From contig CAIXGS010000054.1 in the NCBI GenBank assembly GCA_903919125.1, positions 49,079 to 113,078 on the forward strand: DNA of 64,000 nt. The letters run 5' to 3'. Position numbers and translations under genes: made by a program. Of the stretch, positions 52,778 to 61,900 are shown piece by piece (position 1 is the stretch's first letter; each line of letters starts with the position of its first letter). This stretch comes from an uncultured Spartobacteria bacterium (GTDB lineage: Bacteria > Verrucomicrobiota > Verrucomicrobiia > Chthoniobacterales > Chthoniobacteraceae). The notes under the pieces are model-generated. The model made no database searches, was not told where the DNA came from, and saw only the letters and a program-made list of their open reading frames with translations.

Positions 52778-52965
52778 ATTACGTTCAAATTTGTGAGCCG
52801 CAATACCTGCTGAACAACGCACTTCACTACGTCCGTGAACAATTTAGAGCCACGTCTCTCGCGACAACATTCAGCGTGCTTTGGTTTGCAGTAGCAGTGA
52901 ATCGCGCGCGCGACACACCCAACTTAGACTCTAAAAAGAAGAGGGCCCACGGGTATATTCGAAAC

Positions 52966-55269
52966 ATGCTTCATTCTTTAACCGCTGTTGGGCGCCAACC
53001 TGTTCCAGATACACTCGCGTGTTTGGTAAAGCGCAAAGCACTTCACGCACTCACAATCTTGTTTCTGGCCGCGAGTGCCTGCGTTTCCAATGCGAAGGAA
53101 CCGCCAGACTTACTGCGCACCTGGCAGGGGATTCCCGGCTTGGAGCGCACGTCCAAAGGCCGACTCTATGTCAGCTGGTTCTCCGGCGGTCGGCAGGAAC
53201 CCGCTGTGGAAAATACGGTGTACCTCAAACGCAGCGACGATGGAGGCCACACGTTTTCCCAACCTCAACCCATGGCTGGACCGCTGCACGGCAGTCGTTG
53301 TTACGACCCCACTCTTTGGTTAGATCCGACAGGCCGCCTTTGGTTCATCTTTAACCGTAGCAATCGCGAAACCGCTGCGCACGGAGTCTACGCGCGCCTC
53401 TGTGAGGCCCCAGACGCGCCTGAGCCAGTTTGGACCCCAGAATTCCGAGTGGGCTTTGATGAAACGCCGTTCAGTTTCCGAATGAACAAACCAACGGTGC
53501 TCCAAAACGGCACTTGGGTCCTGCCCGTAACGCACGCAAGTTCCACGACCAGATCTTGGGGCGCAGGTCCGCAACAATTACAAGGCGCCGCAATTTCCAA
53601 CGACAAAGGCAAGACTTGGAAACTTCACGGCGCGATCAAAGCTCCGGAGTGGGCTTTGGAAAACATGATCATTGAGCTGCGCGACGGACGTCTTTGGATG
53701 CTGATCCGGACCGACTCGGGAGTCTTGTGGGAAAGTCACTCCGCCGACAAGGGAATCACTTGGAGCGAAGCAAAAGCCAGCAGCATCCCAAGCCCTGGGT
53801 CGCGCTTCTTCATCAGGCGGCTCGCCTCTGGAAATCTCCTTTTGGTTAACCATTATAAATACAAGGGCCGGAGTCACCTAACGGCACGGCTGTCCGAGGA
53901 CGAGGGAGCCAACTGGAACGAAGGGCTTCTTCTGGACGAACGTGCCAACGTCTCCTACCCCGACGGCATAGAGGATAAGAACGGCGTAATTTGGATGGTC
54001 CACGACCGCGAGCGTTACGCCCAGTCTGAGATTCTGTTGAGCACGTTCAAAGAGGAGGACGTGCGCGCGGGGAAAGATGTCACGGGCAAGGTACGTCTAA
54101 AACAGACGATCGAGGAAATCAGACGTCCCTTGGTTGCCAGCGCAGACGTGAAATTATTGCCGCCCGAATGGGACCCCAAAGCAGAGGCTGACGCGGTGAT
54201 GGGACGACTCGTGAGCGTGACCGCAACTGAGGTAAAAGGCGCACACGACGCAGAAATGGCGTTTGTGGGCAGCCACGCGTACATCGTTGCGGAAGTGAAC
54301 GATGTGAAGGCAGGAGAAGGCGCAGACTGGCCTTTCATTTATTCGACGCTATCGGTGGTGAACATTCACAAGCTCACGACAGAGACAATTATACCAATCG
54401 CCAAAGGTGAGGATGTCTTTGAAAATGAGACACTACCAACAGGCGCCATCTTTGTGCCTCGGATTTTAAAATTGAACGACAAGACGCTGCGCTGCTTTTT
54501 TGCCAGCGAGGCTCCCGGCAAACGACAGGCCAAGACGTGGTTCCGAGACTTCGATGTCGCCACGCGCGCGTTTGAAAAGGCGATCCACCCCGTTAAACTA
54601 AAAACGGCTGCAGGCACCTTCGACATGGAGCCGCAGTATTTCCACGCGGATGCGGCTCGTGTTGGGTTTGAGAAACGCGCGAGGGATTTTGGACTCTACA
54701 TTTTTGATTCGTTCAAGGTATTTGGCGGGAGAACGTACGCCGCACTGAATAATTATCCTGGCGAGCAAAACGGGCTCTCCGTGCTCAACAAAGCGAGCGA
54801 CACCTTCGAGGTCCTCGGTCATTACAATGAGCCAGGGAAACTCAGGCTCACCGAGTCCGCTATAAACCAATTGCCGGATGGCACGTGGATGGCGATATGC
54901 CGTCAGGAGGGCGGCGATTCCAATTACGCGTTCACCACGAGCAAAGACGGCGTGACTTGGACAGAAGCGAAGCACCTGCCATTTGTACCGAACGGCGCGA
55001 GTTCGAAGCCGACTTTCGACAAGTTTCAAAACGTCTATTACCTTGGTTGGCAGGAAAAAACGAAAATCAACAACGTCAACCGTTCTGTGTTCAACGTCGA
55101 CGTCTCCGTGGACGGGGAACATTGGGAGCGCAAGTATCGCTTCGAGACGGAGCACTCTTTTCAGTACCCGACATTCCGCCAGCATCAGGGGAGTATTTGG
55201 GTGTGCGTGACACAAGGAGACACGGACTCGAGTCGCAAGGAGCGCATCATGTTCGGACGCTTAGAGTAA
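52966..55269 (+). CDS. Secreted sialidase-like beta-propeller protein
   Basis: A roughly 767-residue protein of the sialidase/neuraminidase fold. Asp-box repeats are visible (SDDGGHTFSQP, SNDKGKTWKL, SADKGITWSEA, SEDEGANWNEG), and a second set near the C-terminus (SKDGVTWTEA) suggests two propellers. A hydrophobic export segment (ALHALTILFLAASACVSNA) lies about 22 residues after the ATG chosen; a TTG at 53,023 would give a more standard signal peptide. Arginines of a sialidase triad cannot be assigned with confidence, so a different glycan substrate is equally possible. A BASS-family transporter gene starts nine bases after its stop. Confidence 0.82.
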   Translation: MLHSLTAVGRQPVPDTLACLVKRKALHALTILFLAASACVSNAKEPPDLLRTWQGIPGLERTSKGRLYVSWFSGGRQEPAVENTVYLKRSDDGGHTFSQPQPMAGPLHGSRCYDPTLWLDPTGRLWFIFNRSNRETAAHGVYARLCEAPDAPEPVWTPEFRVGFDETPFSFRMNKPTVLQNGTWVLPVTHASSTTRSWGAGPQQLQGAAISNDKGKTWKLHGAIKAPEWALENMIIELRDGRLWMLIRTDSGVLWESHSADKGITWSEAKASSIPSPGSRFFIRRLASGNLLLVNHYKYKGRSHLTARLSEDEGANWNEGLLLDERANVSYPDGIEDKNGVIWMVHDRERYAQSEILLSTFKEEDVRAGKDVTGKVRLKQTIEEIRRPLVASADVKLLPPEWDPKAEADAVMGRLVSVTATEVKGAHDAEMAFVGSHAYIVAEVNDVKAGEGADWPFIYSTLSVVNIHKLTTETIIPIAKGEDVFENETLPTGAIFVPRILKLNDKTLRCFFASEAPGKRQAKTWFRDFDVATRAFEKAIHPVKLKTAAGTFDMEPQYFHADAARVGFEKRARDFGLYIFDSFKVFGGRTYAALNNYPGEQNGLSVLNKASDTFEVLGHYNEPGKLRLTESAINQLPDGTWMAICRQEGGDSNYAFTTSKDGVTWTEAKHLPFVPNGASSKPTFDKFQNVYYLGWQEKTKINNVNRSVFNVDVSVDGEHWERKYRFETEHSFQYPTFRQHQGSIWVCVTQGDTDSSRKERIMFGRLE

Positions 55270-55277
55270 ATGAACGT

Positions 55278-56252
55278 ATGATCCAGCGCCTGCTTTCTGC
55301 AATCACGAGTTTCTATCCTGTTTGGCTGATTGGATGCGCGGGGCTTGCGTTGATTCATCCTCCGCTTTTCACATGGTTCAATGGAGGGTGGATCACGATC
55401 GCGCTTGGCGTGGTGATGCTGGGAATGGGACTCACGCTGACTGTGGCGGACTTCCAACGCCTCTTGCGTGCGCCCGGAGCGCTTGCGCTGGGTTTTCTAG
55501 CGCATTACACCATCATGCCACTGACTGGGTGGTTGCTCGGGCGGGCGCTTCATTTGGAACCAGGAATGGCGGTCGGGCTCATTCTTGTTGCGAGCTGCCC
55601 ATCGGGAACCGCTTCAAATGTGGTGAGCTACCTCGCCAAGGTGGACGTCGCGCTCGCCGTCTCAGTGACGCTGACATCAACGCTCTTCGCCTTTGTGATG
55701 ACGCCGCTTTGGTGCCAGCTGTTGGCGGGGCATTACGTACCGGTCGACGCTCTTGGGCTGTGTCTCTCGACGCTCAAAGCCGTCGTTGGGCCCGTACTCA
55801 TCGGTGTTCTTTGCAACTGGAAGGCGCCCGGATTGGTGCGCAAAGTATCGCCATTTGGACCCGCAGTTTCCGTCGTTGCAGTGGTGCTGATTACCGCCGG
55901 AATCGTTTCCCAAAACGCGCAGGCAGTCATCGACAACGCAGGGAAGCTTGTCCTCGCAGCCCTGCTGCTTCACGTGCTGGGATTTGTGCTGGGATACGTG
56001 GTAGCCCGCGTGCTTGGCTATCCGCTGATTACTGCGCGGACAATTTCCATCGAAGTTGGGATGCAAAACGGAGGAATGGCAGCGATGCTTGCAAAGAAAA
56101 ATTTTCCTATGGAACCACTTGCTGCCGTTCCAGCTGTGTTTAGCGGTGTGATTCAAAATCTTCTCGGCAGCATCATTGCCGCGCGCTGGAGCAAGCGCTC
56201 GGTGGAGGGAGTAATGCCACTCGAAACGTCAGAAGCAGCCAAGCGCCCGTGA
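55278..56252 (+). CDS. Bile acid:sodium symporter (BASS) family transporter
   Basis: A 324-residue membrane protein with nine to ten hydrophobic helices, starting at MIQRLLSAITSFYPVWLIG. BASS-family motifs are present: LGMGLTLTVADFQRLL, LVASCPSGTASNVVSYLAK and the substrate- and sodium-site ISIEVGMQNGGMAAMLA. Bacterial members import organic anions such as pantoate or keto acids; the substrate is unknown. The open frame extends upstream inside the preceding gene, but the ATG at 55,278 is the natural start. It lies nine bases behind the sialidase-like gene, implying a common transcript. Confidence 0.92.
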   Translation: MIQRLLSAITSFYPVWLIGCAGLALIHPPLFTWFNGGWITIALGVVMLGMGLTLTVADFQRLLRAPGALALGFLAHYTIMPLTGWLLGRALHLEPGMAVGLILVASCPSGTASNVVSYLAKVDVALAVSVTLTSTLFAFVMTPLWCQLLAGHYVPVDALGLCLSTLKAVVGPVLIGVLCNWKAPGLVRKVSPFGPAVSVVAVVLITAGIVSQNAQAVIDNAGKLVLAALLLHVLGFVLGYVVARVLGYPLITARTISIEVGMQNGGMAAMLAKKNFPMEPLAAVPAVFSGVIQNLLGSIIAARWSKRSVEGVMPLETSEAAKRP

Positions 56253-56403
56253 GGCGCAAGGATGTTCCCCATTCGAAGCATGATCGCCTCGCTGCATTTG
56301 GCGCGCTGCGTTTGGCATACAGAGCTGGGGGCACAGCTTTTGATGGCGTCGCGTAATCCCAGCGCGGGAGGGCTGGGGAACAAACAAATTAGCCCGCTTC
56401 CTT

Positions 56404-58617
56404 TTACTGCGAAACAGAAGCGGCTGGTTTCGTCGCAGTTGCCGGAGCCTTTTCCTCAGCCACCATTTCCTTGGTCGGAGAAGATGGCACCCCCTCTTTT
56501 GGGCCCTTACCGAGCTCCGTTGCAGTGCGTTCAGCCGCTGCCGCCTGTCGCTCTAAAGCGGCTAGGGTCAGTTCTCGGCTCCGGTATTCCAAGCGGAACA
56601 CCACGCTGCGCTCGTTAAAGACTCGGATGCTCAAAACCATTGCGGTGTCATCGCCTTCGCGTTCCCAAATCGCCTCGTAAAAATCTTCGCCGGAAGAAAT
56701 TTTACGGACCACCTCCGCCGCTTCTGTAGCACCCGTAATCTGGTGCAGACGACTAGGTTGCCCATACAAGGCACTCACAGCATCCTGCACATTTACGGCC
56801 CATTCCAAGAACGGAGAAAGACTCTCGGGCTGCCGCGCGGCCACGCGAACGTAAGAACCCATCACCAAATGATCAAGGTCATCCGGCGTGAGCACCGCCT
56901 CCACTCCAGCGCCCAACAATTCAGCCTTGCGATGCCGTTTTCCAGAAGTCTCTAGCCATTGGCCTCGGGTGGTAACATCCATGAGCGGCGTGCCGAATTT
57001 AATACCCAGAAAACTGTCTGGGAGATGACTGGGCAATCCAGCGCTAAAAGCTGTGGGCGGGTTTGCGGGATTAGCGGGATTAGCGGGATTAGCGGGCGCA
57101 GCTTCATTGGTGGCGGGCGCGGGGGATGAAGAAGCTGGTGAGGCGGTTGAAGTGGAGCTGTTCACCGTCGGCGCGGTGTTGGACGCAACGCCAGTCGAAG
57201 TTGCGGGCGGCTCAGTGGAAGCGGCGGATTTCGCGACCACAGGAGCAACGACCATTTGGGGCTTATCCTTAGAAGCGGGCGGCGCGGAACTTGCCGAACC
57301 AACTGCGGGACCGTCGGCTGAACGCGAACTCATCCAGCCTATTCCTAAGCCAAGCAGCAACGTGACAATTCCAATTGCGAGAGGCTTTTGGAAAAACTTT
57401 GGCGCGGTACTTTCATCGGGGAACGACATGGAATGCCTGTCGTAAACGGAAAGAGCCTCCAACTGGGAAGAGAGCTTCTTGATGGTTTCCTCGCGACTCT
57501 TAAGACGTTCTAAAAGTTCAGCTTCCAGCGTATTGACCGAGTCTAGGGTCCCCGACGGTGAACGACTACGAATTGCCTCCTCCAATTTAACATTCAACGC
57601 GAGCACCTCGGCCTTTGATTCGTCGGTACGCGCGTTTGCCGCAGCCAGTTCGCCCTGCAAGTTCAAAGCCTCCGACTTCGCCAACGCCAGCTGTTTCGTG
57701 AGGGAATCCAGATCTAGCTCGGCTTCTTTGAGCTTGGCTTCAAAGCTTGCCCGCTCTTGGGAAAACCCCTTTTCCAGAACTGTCTGCTGAGCGGTAAATC
57801 GCTCCAATTCTCCCCGCAACTGGGGAACTTCAGAACCGAACTTCGCCGTCTCTTCCGCCAGATTTGCACGCTCCACTGCTACGGAGAGCGCCGTCTCTAA
57901 GGCAGATAATTGGCCCCCGAACTTTTCCCGTTCCGCCGCCAGCGCTTTTTCCAAATCCGCTTTTTGCCGTACAGCGCTCTCCTGCTCCAATTTCAATTGC
58001 GCCAACTGCTTCTCGGATCGCTCCAGATTCTCTTTTGAGAGTGCAATTTCCTCCCGCAACGACTCCCCCAACTCCGCACGTTGCAACGCCGCAGCCAGCG
58101 CCGATTTACTCGCCTCAACTTGAGTCACGAGCGCTTGGCGTTCCGTTTTAAAGTCGTCCTGCTGGCGAAGCGCCTTGGTGGATTCCAGCTTAAACTCGGC
58201 CTCAAGCTTTCCTCGCAAGGCTTCCAGAGTCGCCTTAGTAAGTTCCGCCTCGTTTAAGCGGCGCAAGGCGGCGTCTAAGGCAAGCTCGGCGGTCTGTAAG
58301 CGCGCCTCAAATTGAAGCCTCTCCTCCATCGCGAGGCCGCGTTCTTCAGCCAGTTTGCTTGGATTCGGCTCTTCCCTCGGTTTGGAACTGCTTTTGGCAC
58401 CCGTTGCCCGCTTGCCTCTTGTACTCTTTGACTTCAGTACAGCGGCTTCTTCCAGTAAAACCGCTTCCTGCTTCATCAACTCAGCCTTCACTTCAGGATC
58501 CAATTCAGGCACCAGAAAAAGCTGACCGCAACTCGGACAGTTGCATGTCGAGCCACACAGATCGAGTTCCGCTTCGAAACTCTGCGTGCAATGTGGGCAA
58601 TCAAACAAAAAGGCCAT
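56404..58617 (-). CDS. Zinc-ribbon, coiled-coil membrane protein
   Basis: A 737-residue protein. The ATG at 58,617 gives MAFLFDCPHC; residues about 5-35 form a zinc ribbon (CPHC and CPSC pairs). A long charged coiled coil follows (to about residue 400), with repeated Glu/Ala/Leu heptads. One transmembrane helix, PLAIGIVTLLLGLGIGWMSS, separates it from a Ser/Thr/Pro/Ala-rich linker containing an Asn-Pro-Ala repeat, and a C-terminal globular domain of about 150 residues (SFLGIKFGTPLMDVTTRGQW). The order suggests a cytoplasmic sensor or scaffold with an extracytoplasmic head. I do not recognise a named family. Confidence 0.82.
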   Translation of the reverse strand: MAFLFDCPHCTQSFEAELDLCGSTCNCPSCGQLFLVPELDPEVKAELMKQEAVLLEEAAVLKSKSTRGKRATGAKSSSKPREEPNPSKLAEERGLAMEERLQFEARLQTAELALDAALRRLNEAELTKATLEALRGKLEAEFKLESTKALRQQDDFKTERQALVTQVEASKSALAAALQRAELGESLREEIALSKENLERSEKQLAQLKLEQESAVRQKADLEKALAAEREKFGGQLSALETALSVAVERANLAEETAKFGSEVPQLRGELERFTAQQTVLEKGFSQERASFEAKLKEAELDLDSLTKQLALAKSEALNLQGELAAANARTDESKAEVLALNVKLEEAIRSRSPSGTLDSVNTLEAELLERLKSREETIKKLSSQLEALSVYDRHSMSFPDESTAPKFFQKPLAIGIVTLLLGLGIGWMSSRSADGPAVGSASSAPPASKDKPQMVVAPVVAKSAASTEPPATSTGVASNTAPTVNSSTSTASPASSSPAPATNEAAPANPANPANPANPPTAFSAGLPSHLPDSFLGIKFGTPLMDVTTRGQWLETSGKRHRKAELLGAGVEAVLTPDDLDHLVMGSYVRVAARQPESLSPFLEWAVNVQDAVSALYGQPSRLHQITGATEAAEVVRKISSGEDFYEAIWEREGDDTAMVLSIRVFNERSVVFRLEYRSRELTLAALERQAAAAERTATELGKGPKEGVPSSPTKEMVAEEKAPATATKPAASVSQ
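57065..57096 (-). repeat. 9-bp tandem repeat inside the coiled-coil membrane protein gene
   Basis: The unit GCGGGATTA (plus-strand sense) is repeated three times with a partial fourth and keeps frame, encoding Asn-Pro-Ala units in the linker after the membrane helix. Copy number could change by slippage without breaking the frame. Confidence 0.75.
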
Positions 58618-58999
58618 GGGGAACAAAGATTGATCCGTGAAACTCAACTTTAAACTTCCCGCAGCCTGCTAGCAGCGCATGCCAATCTGCGGGCAAATTG
58701 GTAAGATTCGCTGTATGCGGCAGCTACATGAGCAAAAACCCGGCGAAGCGAAAGCTTAGTGAAGTGAGTCTCGCCTCCCACTAAAAAAATACGCCACTCG
58801 CAATCTGAACTGGGGGATTCCATTCCTCCATGATACGCTCTCTCGCCAAAAGCTCAACCCCGCCTTTGCTCAGAGTCAAAATTTGCGGCTCTGACGGGCG
58901 AGATTCTCCCGCAACTAAGTCTCTGCAATATAGTCCCCAATAAAAAGAAAGTCCCCGCCAGTTTCGTGGCGGGGACGCCCTATCAGTGAGTGGGTCGGA
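58618..58999. other. 382-base gap upstream of the coiled-coil gene
   Basis: No gene is supported. The left side should contain the promoter of the coiled-coil membrane protein gene; the right side holds the terminator of the autotransporter. I see no RNA gene or further repeats. Confidence 0.5.
58941..58976 (-). terminator. Rho-independent terminator of the autotransporter gene
   Basis: On the minus strand GTCCCCGCC and GGCGGGGAC form a perfect nine-base stem with an eight-base loop, followed directly by TTTCTTTTTA. It lies 23 bases beyond the autotransporter stop. Confidence 0.95.
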
Positions 59000-61900
59000 C
59001 TAGAACTGCACGCCGATCGATACGCTCCCGTTGGTCGAGGACTGGTTGCTCTGCAGCTGTTGGTCTAAGTTCACACGTAGGCGAGTGCGAGATGTAATCG
59101 CCATTTCACCGCCCAGACCGAAGCGGGCAGCGTCACCGCCGGCCTTGGAACTCTGGAACTTGGTGGAACCGCCGGTAGAACCGGTCAAGGCAATATCCAC
59201 GTCGCGGCGATCGGAGTCAAAGCTGTGCACCCAATCTAAGGAGGCGGTCAAGCGGGTTTCCTTGTTCGCGAGCTTCAGAAGTTTGGCGACCTGAACACCA
59301 GAACGAACCGCGGTGGAAGTCGAATTATTCTTGCTCACCAACGCGCCCAGCCCATTGAGCGAACCTTCGCTTAATGCGTCTTGATTAAACCCAGCGAACA
59401 CCAAGTGCACAGAGGGCGTCACAGTCAGGGACTCGTCAGAGGTACGGAACGGCAACGCTGCGCCGAACTGCAGCATCCATTCCGAGTTGGTTGCCTTAGC
59501 GGAAGTGCTACCGCCACCGGATACGCCGGTGACAGAGACGTTATCGCGCTTGAATGTCGTGTCGCCGTTGCCGTAGACGAACGCGGCGTCAAGCACCACT
59601 GAACGACCGGAAGCTTCCACTGGCGAACTGCCATACAGGCCGACATGCCAGGTATCGGTGGTGACCGAGCCCATGCCCAGACCGAGCGTTGCACTGGTGG
59701 AACCGACTGCGCCAGTCAGACCGAGGGTCAACTTGCCGAAACGCTTCTCCACGCCGGTCAGGTTCCCCGCGTTGCTGGAGGAATATCCAGCGGCGCCGTA
59801 AGAGGACTCGCTGTCGCGCTTGGTCCAACCGCCGTAGGCACTGGTCCAAGCGTACATTTCGCCGTCCTTCTCGGACTGCAAGCCGGGAAGTGCCAGCGTG
59901 CGGAGGTGATTGACCAAGCCCAACTGGACATCCAGCAAGCGGTCGAACCCGATATTGGCGAGTTCGGCGTAACCTGCAGGGTTGATGCCTTGGAGTTGGG
60001 CGTTGATGGATGCGTATGACACGGCCTTATCGAGCACTCCGTTCGATGTGCCGAGGCTCACTCCGGCCGAAGTGAGGGCGGTAGTGTCGAGGATGTCGAT
60101 TAGGGAGGAAACGCCGCCGGTGGTGACTGTCAACGAGTTATCCAAGAGACGTCCCAGAGCCGCGACGTTCTGCGTCGAGCCGATCGTCGCGAACGGAGTA
60201 CGCTGGATGGTCAGGTAGAGGGAGCCGGCTGTGATTGAGGGCGTGCCGATGATGGTGGCTGACCTCAAAGGAGTCGTCGCATTGATGGAGTTCACGTTTA
60301 CATAGCTCGTCACGTTGATGACCCCTGCGGAGGAAATCGCAGTCGAAGTCCCGCCAATGATCGCAAACGTATGAGCCGCAGTATCATTGACGCGTGACTG
60401 ACCGACACTACCGGAGGACGCGATCGCACTTGTGCCAACTGAGCCGCTATAAGCGATGGCAGAGATGTTCAATGTACCCGTCGAAGTGATGACCAGGGAG
60501 CCTGAATTGGTGAAGTTAATGTAATCCTTCGCACCTGCGTCGACATTAGTCGAACCCGTCGCAGTGTACTCAAACTCCATGGTGGTGGAAGTTCCAGACA
60601 CAGCGGCAGTCCCGCTATTGATCGTTATGGTCCCTGGCGAGTTGCCGGGAGCGAGGATCAGATTGCCTCCCAAAGCTAGAGTCGAGCCAGCGCTTAGATC
60701 GATGGTTCCGCTTCCCTTGAGCGTCTGGGTCGAAGTACCACCGCCAAGAGTGGTCGTGCCCGAAGCGAGCTTCAAGGTAGATCCACTGCTTCCGGAGGTG
60801 CCGACTTCCAACTTGGTGACATTGTTCAAAGCGGATGTGCCGCCCAAGGTCACCGTGGAGGAGTTGCCCATGGACAGGAGCGGCGTAGACAAGCTAGCCG
60901 AACTACCGAGGGTAAGGCTGCCAGAAGCCACATTGACGGAACTCGGTGTCGAGAGCGTACCGGACACCGTCAAAGTTGCGGATGAACCGACTGACACACT
61001 GTAGCCCGTCAAGTTGTTCGCGGTCGTTGAACCCGTCACGTTAAAGGCCGCGACAGTTCCACCGTCGATGGACCCCACGTTCCCACCAGTCAGCGTCTTT
61101 TCCACTGTTGTAGAGCTGCCGGAGGAAACAAAGAGCAACTTCGTAGTGACCGTGGGAGACAAGTAGGTGCCAGTTCCGAAACTAAAGTTGTAGTACGACA
61201 ACGAACCGGACCCCAAAAGGCTGCCGCTGGTCAGGATGAAAGTATCTAGCGTCTGCGAGATTCCAGTGCCAATAGACAGCGTCCCGCCGCTGATCGTAAG
61301 GCTTCCGCCGGTGTAAAGCGCGTTACTGACGCCAAGCACCAAGGAACCACCGGAGATAGTTGTCCCGCCGGTATAATTGCTAGTTCCGTTAAGAACCAAA
61401 GTGCCGTTCCCTGCCTTAGTCAACGAAACGGAGCCGCCACTGATGGCGCCGCCGAGGGTGAGCGTATTCGCGGTCACGTTGACCGTGGAATTGTTGCTCA
61501 GCGTCACAGCACCCGAAGTGGTCAGGCTGTTGGTGCCCACAAAGCCGATGCTGCCTGCCCAAACTTGGGCATTTGTCACCGCGCCGCTCGTAGTGCTATC
61601 TAACGAGGTGCCGTTGGCTGCGTATAACGAACCCGTCCCGAGGGCGGAAGCATTTCCAACTGAGAGCGTGCCGCTGTTTAGGTTGACTCCACTGCTGAAA
61701 GTGTTGGCGCCAGTCAAGGCGAGGATACCAATGCTAGCCTTCGTCAATGAGCCGCTGCCTGTGAGCACGGAACTCACCGACAGAACATTTCCAGAGACGT
61801 CAACAGTCAGACCGCTGCTCGTAAGTGCCAAGCTGCCACCCGATACAACACCCGTGCCTGTAGAGGAAAGCGTCTTGCCCGACGTTAGCGATCCGGTGCC

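Noticed and set aside
54885..55277. Extension of the BASS transporter frame into the sialidase-like gene
   Set aside because: It overlaps 385 bases of a well-supported gene in another frame and adds a charged segment before the first membrane helix.
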